Origin: Ruminococcus sp. UBA946
Lineage (GTDB): Bacteria > Bacillota > Clostridia > Oscillospirales > Ruminococcaceae
Assembly: GCA_002293295.1 (NCBI GenBank)
Contig: DBCY01000145.1
Coordinates: forward strand, 1-5,643
Length of the DNA stretch: 5,643 nt
Direction: 5' to 3'
Part shown: positions 1 through 4,930 of the stretch, in pieces
Position numbering within the stretch: position 1 is the stretch's first letter
Layout: every line of letters starts with the position of its first letter
Made by a program: the position numbers and the translations under genes
The notes under the pieces: model-generated
Told to the model about the DNA's origin: nothing
Database searches by the model: none
What the model saw: the letters and a program-made list of their open reading frames with translations, nothing else

Positions 1-20
1 TTTTACTCAAAAACCTTGCA

Positions 21-79
21 CTGGAATAATTGAAAAATGCTTTTAAGTCGCATAGCGACTGCATTTTTCAATTATTCAG
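21..79. repeat. Large imperfect inverted repeat (hairpin element)
   Basis: Arms 24-40 and 61-77 are perfect 17-bp reverse complements (arm GAATAATTGAAAAATGC). Inside them a second 6-bp stem, AGTCGC (46-51) with GCGACT (55-60), closes on the loop ATA. TTTTA (41-45) bulges on the left side only. CTG (21-23) can also pair with CAG (77-79) if G24 bulges. No run of T follows the right arm on the + strand, so it is not a standard terminator for an upstream + gene. The nested structure resembles a dispersed intergenic hairpin or MITE-like element, but one copy cannot show that it is repeated in the genome. It could also be an RNA processing or stabilising structure at the 3' end of an upstream transcript. 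Confidence 0.6.
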
Positions 80-114
80 CAGACATTATATGAGCGTCAG
101 GTATATAATACCTG
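80..114 (+). promoter_or_regulatory. Probable sigma-A promoter of the Rnf-like cluster, with a dyad over the -10
   Basis: A consensus -10 TATAAT lies at 104-109. A weak -35 CAGACA (80-85, four of six matches to TTGACA) sits 18 nt upstream. The -10 is inside a perfect 7-bp inverted repeat, CAGGTAT (98-104), spacer ATA, ATACCTG (108-114), which is a plausible operator. Transcription would start near 116, about 45 nt before the first gene. The -10 and dyad are read directly from the sequence; promoter activity and repression are inference. Confidence 0.45.
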
Positions 115-159
115 TACGGGGTATTCATAAATTGAAAGGATAAATTTTTTACTGAAAAA

Positions 160-1212
160 ATGAAGATTAACGAAAAAAACGAAATCCGGATTATTACAGA
201 CCTTTTAATAACACTTTGTACCCTTTCAGTTATTACGGTTTATTATTACGGTTCAAGGGCTCTGATGATAATAATTATTTCTGTAGTGACCTGTGTTGCG
301 CTGGATATACTTTTATATAAACTTAGGAAAATACCGGTTAATAAAACCAGTTTTTTATCGGCGTCAGTTACCGGTTTGATTACGGCTCTTATGATGTCGG
401 CTGCTGTTCCGTATTATCTGGTTTTTACAGCCTCGGTGTTTTCAATAATAATCGGGAGGCATGCCTTCGGAGGTCACGGTTATGAAATTTTCAATTCTTC
501 CGCTGCCGGATTTCTTTTTGTTTCACTAAGCTTCGGAAACTCAATGCTTTTATATCCCAAACCGTTTGATGAGCTTCCGTTACATAATAGTATTCCCGTT
601 GAAAGTTTATATCAGTCACTGGATAAACAGTTAATTAATGCCTCAGTGCCGTCCGCCGATTATATGGATATTCTTATCGGAAAATTCTGCGGTCCTATGG
701 GAACGGCTTACATTATACTGCTTGCGGTAATTACAGCTGTTCTTATATTCAGACGCTCCGTATCTGCCATATCATTTTTGACTGTTATATCTGCTGTGAC
801 TATATATGCTTATTTTTATTACGGATACAATATTTTGCAGGTAATGAATTTTTTAGGCGGAGGAATGCTGATTTTCGGTTTGATTTTTCTTGCCTGTGAC
901 TACAGAACAATACCTAAATCAAAATTATCAAGATTTATTTTCGGGATTATTCTGGCAGTTCTTATAATTATTTTCGAATTCTATGCCAAAGCCGAAAATG
1001 CCGTTATATACGCCGTTATTATTGCCGCACCGATATGTATAGAACTGGATAAAAGAGCATTTTCTTTCGCCGATATAGTTAATTTTGAAAATTCCGGTTT
1101 AATCGTTAAAATCAGGCGCAAATTCAATAAACCGGCTAAAAATTTAAACGAAACCTTAAAGATTCTGGAAAGGGGGGAAAAAAGTGAGAACAGCGGCGGC
1201 AGCAAAAAGTGA
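160..1212 (+). CDS. rnfD: RnfD/NqrB-like integral membrane protein lacking the flavinylation threonine
   Basis: A 350-residue protein with about ten hydrophobic segments (roughly residues 11-31, 34-53, 66-82, 85-100, 115-131, 181-197, 201-221, 228-246, 259-274, 280-294), the size and topology of the NQR2/RnfD family. Family landmarks are GGHGYEIFNSSA (104-115; usual form GGxGxNxFNPA), the GGG membrane segment (233-235) and D247-Y-R-T250-I-P252 (usual DPVTSP). In working RnfD/NqrB a Thr in an S/T-G-A-T motif carries covalent FMN. No such motif exists here; the matching stretch reads H-N-S-I-P at 142-146, with Ile145 in place of Thr. The start is fixed at ATG160 because TGA lies in frame at 133-135 with no other start between, yet the only Shine-Dalgarno, GAAAGGA (134-140), is 19 nt away, unusually far. 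The 3' end overlaps the RnfE-like gene by 29 nt. The symbol marks family membership only; electron transport is doubtful. Confidence 0.85.
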   Translation: MKINEKNEIRIITDLLITLCTLSVITVYYYGSRALMIIIISVVTCVALDILLYKLRKIPVNKTSFLSASVTGLITALMMSAAVPYYLVFTASVFSIIIGRHAFGGHGYEIFNSSAAGFLFVSLSFGNSMLLYPKPFDELPLHNSIPVESLYQSLDKQLINASVPSADYMDILIGKFCGPMGTAYIILLAVITAVLIFRRSVSAISFLTVISAVTIYAYFYYGYNILQVMNFLGGGMLIFGLIFLACDYRTIPKSKLSRFIFGIILAVLIIIFEFYAKAENAVIYAVIIAAPICIELDKRAFSFADIVNFENSGLIVKIRRKFNKPAKNLNETLKILERGEKSENSGGSKK

Positions 1213-1822
1213 GGTAAATCCTTCCGCAAAATTAAAAAGGAATATTATTTTAGATAATCTGTTCAGGAAAAACCCTATATTGTCAGGCGGAATGGTTATC
1301 GCACCAATTGTAGTATATGCAGTTACATTAAAAAATGCTATTACACTGGCTGCTGCATTTTCTGTGATTACGTTCTTTACTCTTATTATATCGTCTTTTG
1401 TTCCTAAAAAGATAGTGTATACGATTCGGATTATTTTATACACCCTGATTGGTTCCCTTGTTTATGTTCCGGCTTATATAATCCTTAATTACTATATACC
1501 TGAAGTTGTTTCAGAAATGGGTATTTATTTCCCTCTGCTTATTACCAACTCATTTATTGTATCGCGTTCTGAAACGATTTTTTTCCTTGAAAGCAAATCA
1601 AAAATGCTGCTGGATATTATTTTTTGCATTTTAGGTTATGATATTATTGTACTGATTTTCGGAACAATACGTGAAATTATCTCCACCGGAGAATTAAGCG
1701 GAAATATTCTTCCGGTTCCTTTAATATTCAGCGGTCTCGGATTGCCTTTCGGCGGTTTTATTATACTGGGAATACTAGCCGCATTGCTCAGATATATTGT
1801 GCTGATAACGAAGAAAATGTAA
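1184..1822 (+). CDS. rnfE: RnfE/NqrD-like membrane protein with both cluster cysteines replaced
   Basis: A 212-residue hydrophobic protein of the Rnf-Nqr membrane family (RnfA/RnfE, NqrD/NqrE), with about six membrane segments. It aligns without gaps to RnfE: N30-P31 opens the first helix, then I39-A40-P41 replaces the usual L-C-P, and G113-I-Y-F-P-L-L-I-T-N122-S123 replaces GIFIPLIVTNC, followed by S127-R-S-E130 (usual GRAE) and I162-R-E-I165 (usual IREI). In Rnf/Nqr the two cysteines at the positions of Ala40 and Ser123 ligate half of the intramembrane [2Fe-2S] cluster; both are gone. The start is GTG1184, supported by AGGGGGG (1171-1177) 6 nt upstream, inside the end of the RnfD-like gene, which implies translational coupling. 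The hydrophilic N terminus (about 29 residues) is basic. The fold assignment is firm; the activity is not. Confidence 0.85.
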   Translation: MRTAAAAKSEVNPSAKLKRNIILDNLFRKNPILSGGMVIAPIVVYAVTLKNAITLAAAFSVITFFTLIISSFVPKKIVYTIRIILYTLIGSLVYVPAYIILNYYIPEVVSEMGIYFPLLITNSFIVSRSETIFFLESKSKMLLDIIFCILGYDIIVLIFGTIREIISTGELSGNILPVPLIFSGLGLPFGGFIILGILAALLRYIVLITKKM

Positions 1823-1855
1823 TAATTAAAAATGATTTTGAATAACTGCTGATTA

Positions 1856-1893
1856 CTGATAAGTTTGTTTAACGGAATTATAATTCGATTAAA
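1856..1893 (+). promoter_or_regulatory. Probable internal promoter with palindromic -10 before the RnfA-like gene
   Basis: CTGATA (1856-1861, four of six matches to TTGACA), a 17-nt spacer and a consensus TATAAT (1879-1884) form a plausible sigma-A promoter. The -10 lies in the perfect 12-bp palindrome GAATTATAATTC (1875-1886). This palindrome is flanked, after 2-nt interruptions, by TTTAA (1868-1872) and TTAAA (1889-1893), giving a 26-bp interrupted dyad. It sits in the 106-nt gap that breaks the otherwise tight cluster, so the RnfA-like and hydrolase genes may have their own transcription start. AT-rich DNA forms such palindromes easily, so an operator role is uncertain. Confidence 0.4.
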
Positions 1894-1928
1894 AAAAGCA
1901 GGAATATACAGAGGATGATTGTAAACGA

Positions 1929-2522
1929 ATGGAATTTATAAAACAGATTATAATTGCTTCATTTACCGGAATACTTATTGAAAATACCGTATTCAGCCGG
2001 GCTTTAGGGACGAGTACTTTAATATCAGTTTCAAAAAACAGGAAGAATATTTTAGGTTTTGGTCTATGTGCCGTTTATATAACGACAGTGACAAGTATAA
2101 TATGTTTTTTTATTGACAGGCTGATAAATTATTATAAGCTGAGTTATATTTATATGCCTTTAATCTATGTCCTTATTCTTGGGTTTGTTTATATTGTAAC
2201 TCTGCTTTTGTTATGGAAGTTTTTTTATAATTTGTTTTTCAGAATGAAGAAATATGTACATATGTCAGCTTTCAACTGCGCAGTTTTCGGGGCTTTGTTC
2301 TTAAATCATAAATACTGCAGCAGTCTTGCTGAATATATAGGTCACGGAATAGGAATAAGTTTGGGATTTATTCTGGCTGTTTATATGGTTTCTATTGTAT
2401 ATGATAAATTATATTCCGAAAATGTTCCTTATTCATTCAGGGGATATCCGTTAATATTAATTTATATAGGGATTTTAAGTATGGCATTTTATGGTTTGGT
2501 AGGACGTCAGTTATTATATTGA
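1929..2522 (+). CDS. rnfA: RnfA/NqrE-like membrane protein retaining one of two cluster cysteines
   Basis: A 197-residue protein, the usual length for RnfA, with about six membrane helices. It aligns to RnfA over its whole length: N19 and L26-G27 of the first helix, V34-S35-K36 (usual GVSKK), F115-N116-C117-A-V-F-G (usual TNCAVLG), then N-V-P-Y-S-F-R-G followed by L-S-M-A-F-Y-G near the C terminus (usual DVPxxFRG and LSLAFMG). The first cluster motif, normally LGxCPF, reads LGTSTL, so Ser29 replaces Cys and Thr30 replaces Pro. Cys117, the second usual ligand, is kept. With the RnfE-like partner, only one of four cluster ligands survives. The start is ATG1929 with GAGGA (1911-1915) 13 nt upstream; TAA in frame at 1890-1892 excludes longer forms. 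The gene is AT-rich and lies 41 nt before the hydrolase gene, so the two are probably co-transcribed. RnfB, which often follows RnfA, is absent. Confidence 0.85.
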   Translation: MEFIKQIIIASFTGILIENTVFSRALGTSTLISVSKNRKNILGFGLCAVYITTVTSIICFFIDRLINYYKLSYIYMPLIYVLILGFVYIVTLLLLWKFFYNLFFRMKKYVHMSAFNCAVFGALFLNHKYCSSLAEYIGHGIGISLGFILAVYMVSIVYDKLYSENVPYSFRGYPLILIYIGILSMAFYGLVGRQLLY

Positions 2523-2563
2523 TATTTATTTTCATTAAATTCAAAGGAAACGGAGAATTCACC

Positions 2564-3784
2564 ATGTCAGCTAAAAGCGGAAGAAAAGTATACAGAAATA
2601 AAATGAAAAACAGGAAAAAATACAGAAAAAATACTTTGTTCATAATATTATTCATTCTGTTGCTGGCTGTGTTGGTTTTTGTCGGTTACAGTATTGCAAG
2701 ACCTATATACAATTACTTTAGCGAAAGAAAAAACAACGACGTCAATAATGCCGAAGCCTGGGAACCTCCCGTTTATGAAAACGAGGAAGAGAGTGCTGTT
2801 ACAACGGTATCGGAAGACGAAAGCCCCGGTGATGAATCTCCTGAAAACACGTCGGATTCGCTGGATTTTTCAGCATATGTTATTCCGCCTGAAGCATTAT
2901 CAGCCTCAGATACGCTTAAAAATGCCCTGGCTGAAGCAAAAAATAACGGTTATACATCGGCAGTAGTTATTTTAAAGGATAAAGGCGGAGCCATATATTA
3001 TAATACCGGTTCGGAAATAGCTGCCAGCGGTGAAAACGCTGTTAAGGGTTCAATGCCGGCAGGACAGATTTCAGCTATGATTACGGCTGCAGGATTAAAG
3101 CCGATTGCGTCCGTTAATCTGCTTGAGGATAATAACCGTTACGGCGCTAACCGGACGGGTTCGTATAAATTTGCGGGCGATAATTCAACATGGCTTGACA
3201 ATTCGGTTGCCAACGGGGGTAAGCCATGGCTGTCTCCGTTTGATTCCGATACGCAGAGCTATGTTGAATATTTGGCGGATGAAATCACAGCGGCAGGATT
3301 TGATACTGTGATTTTCGACGGTATAGTTTTTCCGGATTTCCGTAACAGCGACCTGACGTATATAGGTCAGGCTGTTCAGGACGCTAACAGGTACAACGCC
3401 CTTGTCAATATTGCGAATATTGCCGGAGATACGGCAAGGACAAGGGACGCAAACCCGATAATACAGGTATCAGCTATAGACATTATAAATAATAAAGCCG
3501 AGGTGTTCAAGCCTGATTTATTAAACGGCAGTATATTTTCTGTATATTATTCGCCTCAGGATTTTAACGGAATTGTCGTTATCGATAATACGGAAACGGT
3601 TCTGTCGGATTTAAGCGCCTATGATAAGACAATTTTGATTTTTGATGAAATAAGGATGAAATCGGGCGGTAATGTTGAAATCATTCCGTATATTGATAAC
3701 GGCGGCATGATTAATCAGTCCGATTTGAACGATACGCTCACCGCTTTGATTTCACTCGGATATGAATCATATATTATAAAGTGA
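2564..3784 (+). CDS. Membrane-anchored putative glycoside hydrolase (DUF4015-like domain)
   Basis: A 406-residue protein. Residues 1-23 are strongly basic, 24-45 form one membrane helix, and about 54-101 are a Glu/Asp/Ser/Pro-rich linker, so the protein should be anchored with its C-terminal domain outside the cytoplasm. Residues about 115-400 resemble the putative glycosyl-hydrolase family DUF4015, a presumed TIM barrel: SAVVILKD (132-139) for the first strand, then T-W-L-D-N (209-213), K-P-W-L-S-P-F (220-226), a helix ending in D-E (239-240), and GFDTVIFDGIVFPDF (245-259). The last motif corresponds to the family's GFDxIxFDYIRFP; Asp252 is kept, while Tyr and Arg are Gly253 and Val255. The start is ATG2564, 8 nt after CGGAG (2551-2555); a TTG at 2519 overlapping the previous stop would add 15 residues but has poorer support. 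The substrate is unknown; cell-wall or exopolysaccharide glycan is a guess. It is the last gene of its cluster, before a stem-loop. Confidence 0.7.
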   Translation: MSAKSGRKVYRNKMKNRKKYRKNTLFIILFILLLAVLVFVGYSIARPIYNYFSERKNNDVNNAEAWEPPVYENEEESAVTTVSEDESPGDESPENTSDSLDFSAYVIPPEALSASDTLKNALAEAKNNGYTSAVVILKDKGGAIYYNTGSEIAASGENAVKGSMPAGQISAMITAAGLKPIASVNLLEDNNRYGANRTGSYKFAGDNSTWLDNSVANGGKPWLSPFDSDTQSYVEYLADEITAAGFDTVIFDGIVFPDFRNSDLTYIGQAVQDANRYNALVNIANIAGDTARTRDANPIIQVSAIDIINNKAEVFKPDLLNGSIFSVYYSPQDFNGIVVIDNTETVLSDLSAYDKTILIFDEIRMKSGGNVEIIPYIDNGGMINQSDLNDTLTALISLGYESYIIK

Positions 3785-3798
3785 TTAGTATTTATGCA

Positions 3799-3837
3799 AT
3801 ACCGTACAAAATTATCCTGTATGATTTTGTACGGTAT
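3799..3837 (+). terminator. 14-bp stem-loop after the hydrolase gene, terminator-like without a U-tract
   Basis: ATACCGTACAAAAT (3799-3812) and ATTTTGTACGGTAT (3824-3837) are perfect reverse complements around an 11-nt loop, 14 nt after the hydrolase stop codon. The position suits transcript termination or 3'-end protection. The sequence after the stem (AATAATATC) is not a U-tract, so intrinsic termination would be weak. The dyad could instead bind a regulator. Confidence 0.5.
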
Positions 3838-3870
3838 AATAATATCAACATCCACACATTATGACAATAA

Positions 3871-3884
3871 ATTCCATATGGAAT
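3871..3884. promoter_or_regulatory. Perfect 14-bp palindrome, possible operator
   Basis: ATTCCATATGGAAT is a perfect inverted repeat with no spacer. TAAAAT, a possible -10, follows at 3889-3894, but no -35 at proper spacing is clear: ATGACA (3861-3866) is 22 nt away. It could be an operator in the leader of the sporulation operon. A chance AT-rich palindrome is also possible. Confidence 0.3.
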
Positions 3885-4020
3885 GGTGTAAAATAGTACT
3901 AGCCCTGATTATAATACTAAGGCGTGTTCTCATAGGAAAAATATATGGATTTTTCAAGTATAAATCTGTTGAATACAACCGGAAAGACTTATATTTACCG
4001 TTTTATAAAGCTTGAAACAA

Positions 4021-4054
4021 ACCGGTCTGTTTAATATTCTATAACAGATTTGGT
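4021..4054 (+). promoter_or_regulatory. Imperfect stem-loop before spoIIAA
   Basis: ACCGGTCTGTT (4021-4031) can pair in RNA with AACAGATTTGGT (4043-4054) using two G-U pairs and one bulged U, leaving an 11-nt loop. It lies directly upstream of, and partly overlaps, the weak promoter candidate. It would be in the leader RNA only if transcription starts further upstream. Confidence 0.25.
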
Positions 4055-4079
4055 ACAGTCGTTAAGTATGCGTTAATAA
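4050..4079 (+). promoter_or_regulatory. Weak sigma-A-like promoter candidate for spoIIA
   Basis: TTGGTA (4050-4055), an 18-nt spacer and TAATAA (4074-4079) form a weak match to a sigma-A promoter, giving a very short leader before the ribosome binding site at 4092-4102. In Bacillus the operon is read by sigma-H with Spo0A. No convincing site for either is visible, so the true promoter may be a diverged sigma-H site. Confidence 0.2.
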
Positions 4080-4111
4080 TATTTAAAGTTTAAAGGAAAG
4101 GAAAATATAAA

Positions 4112-4417
4112 ATGCCTGTTATAATTGATACCGAGGAAAACCGTATTGTTGCCCGTCTTAAAGGTGAAATTGACCATCATAACGCAAAGGAGCTGCGCAG
4201 CGATATTGACGTTGCAATCGACAGGAACCGTCCTGAAATTGTGGTATTGGATTTCAGCGGTGTTACCTTTATGGACAGCTCCGGTATAGGACTTGTTATG
4301 GGGAGGTATAAAACCGTTTCCGCTTACGGCGGTCAGGTCTTTGTTGAAAACACATCGGCACAGATAAAAAAGGTTATGCGTCTTGCCGGACTTGACAGGC
4401 TTGCCGAAATAAAATAG
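4112..4417 (+). CDS. spoIIAA: Anti-sigma F factor antagonist SpoIIAA
   Basis: A 101-residue single STAS domain, close to the roughly 117 residues of the Bacillus protein. It is cytoplasmic. In its dephosphorylated form it binds SpoIIAB and frees SigF in the forespore; SpoIIAB phosphorylates it and the SpoIIE phosphatase, not in this window, reactivates it. The phosphorylation motif is F53-M-D55-S56-S57-G58, with Ser56 matching the acceptor Ser58 of B. subtilis, followed by G60-L-V-M-G-R-Y-K, a strong family signature. L16-K-G-E-I-D (16-21) is the usual early STAS strand and turn. ATG4112 is preceded by AAAGGAAAGGA (4092-4102) at 9 nt. It is the first gene of the three-gene spoIIA operon, 21 nt before spoIIAB. 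The Asp and Ser of the active loop are intact, so it should be functional. Confidence 0.95.
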   Translation: MPVIIDTEENRIVARLKGEIDHHNAKELRSDIDVAIDRNRPEIVVLDFSGVTFMDSSGIGLVMGRYKTVSAYGGQVFVENTSAQIKKVMRLAGLDRLAEIK

Positions 4418-4438
4418 ACCGGAAAGGATTAAAAATAT

Positions 4439-4879
4439 ATGAACGTAAAAAATGAAGTAAAAATCATATTCCCAAGCAACAGCTGCAACGAAGCGTTCGC
4501 AAGAGTTGCCGTTACGTCGGTAATATCAGCTTTAGACCCGACTGTCAGTGAAATTGCCGAAATAAAAACCGCGGTATCGGAGGCGGTTACAAACTGTATT
4601 GTCCACGGATACCGGAATACGGCCGGTAAAATAGAGCTTTATGTGCGGCTGACCGAAGATAATACGGTATACATAAGAATAAAGGATACCGGAACGGGGA
4701 TTCCCGATATTAAGAAGGCAATGGAACCTCTTTATACATCGGTTCCCGAAGAGGAAAGGGCAGGGCTCGGGTTTGCCGTTATGGAAAACTTCATGGACAG
4801 AATTAAAGTCACAAGCAAGGAAGGAAAGGGTACGACCGTTAAAATGTACAGGAAAATATGCTCCGGAAAAAATACATAA
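4439..4879 (+). CDS. spoIIAB: Anti-sigma F factor and serine kinase SpoIIAB
   Basis: A 146-residue GHKL ATPase-fold protein, the standard length. It holds SigF inactive in the mother cell and predivisional cell and phosphorylates SpoIIAA with ATP. The N-box is E41-I-K-T-A-V-S-E48-A-V-T-N52, where Glu48 and Asn52 match the catalytic base and Mg-binding residue. The G1 box is D83-T-G85-T-G87-I and the lid/G2 region is R107-A-G109-L-G111-F followed by M115-E-N-F-M-D120. Arg22 matches Arg20 of B. subtilis, which contacts both SigF and SpoIIAA. T131-T-V near the C terminus fits the last GHKL strand. The start is ATG4439, with GGAAAGGA (4421-4428) 10 nt upstream. All key residues are present. The gap to sigF is 51 nt. 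Confidence 0.95.
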   Translation: MNVKNEVKIIFPSNSCNEAFARVAVTSVISALDPTVSEIAEIKTAVSEAVTNCIVHGYRNTAGKIELYVRLTEDNTVYIRIKDTGTGIPDIKKAMEPLYTSVPEEERAGLGFAVMENFMDRIKVTSKEGKGTTVKMYRKICSGKNT

Positions 4880-4910
4880 TTAGCATTTATATTAAAATTA
4901 TGAATAAAAC

Positions 4911-4926
4911 GGAAAGGAAGCCTTCC
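4911..4926 (+). promoter_or_regulatory. sigF ribosome binding site able to fold into a hairpin
   Basis: The Shine-Dalgarno GGAAAGG (4911-4917) can pair with CCTTCC (4921-4926) around the loop AAG, with A4913 bulged (six pairs). The sigF ATG follows 4 nt after the stem. Such a fold would partly hide the ribosome binding site and could lower SigF output relative to SpoIIAB. The complementarity is seen directly; any effect on translation is inference, and so short a stem may be opened easily by ribosomes finishing spoIIAB. Confidence 0.35.
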
Positions 4927-4930
4927 ATAA

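Larger units (their letters stand above)
3785..4111. other. 327-nt intergenic region between the Rnf-like/hydrolase cluster and spoIIA
   Basis: No credible gene is present. A 73-codon frame (3794-4015) runs through the stem-loop at 3799-3837, has no ribosome binding site and resembles no family I know. The region holds the stem-loop, a perfect palindrome (3871-3884), an imperfect hairpin (4021-4054) and a weak sigma-A-like promoter (4050-4079). A sigma-H promoter and Spo0A boxes, expected before spoIIA, were looked for. The nearest sigma-H-like match is TGGATTT (3946-3952) with GTTGAAT (3968-3974), whose 15-nt spacer is too long. No good 0A box (TGTCGAA) was found. Confidence 0.6.

Noticed and set aside
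1915..1941. An 8-codon ORF (MIVNEWNL) starting inside the RnfA-like ribosome binding region and overlapping its start codon.
   Set aside because: Its start directly abuts GAGG and its only candidate site (AGGA, 1900-1903) is 11 nt away; such short frames arise easily by chance.
160..2522. A working NADH/ferredoxin Rnf pump.
   Set aside because: RnfC, RnfG and RnfB are missing from the cluster, and the FMN threonine and three cluster cysteines are replaced.
2519..2563. An upstream TTG start that would lengthen the hydrolase by 15 residues and overlap the RnfA-like stop.
   Set aside because: ATG2564 has CGGAG at good spacing and gives the expected short basic tail before the membrane helix; the TTG has no clear ribosome binding site.
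3946..3974. Sigma-H-like promoter, TGGATTT and GTTGAAT.
   Set aside because: The first element has one mismatch and the 15-nt spacer is 3-4 nt longer than the known sigma-H range.
3794..4015. A 73-codon + frame in the intergenic region.
   Set aside because: It reads through both arms of the stem-loop at 3799-3837, has no ribosome binding site and no recognisable domain.
4054..4064. Possible Spo0A box around CAGTCGTTA.
   Set aside because: Only the GTCG core matches TGTCGAA; too weak to call.
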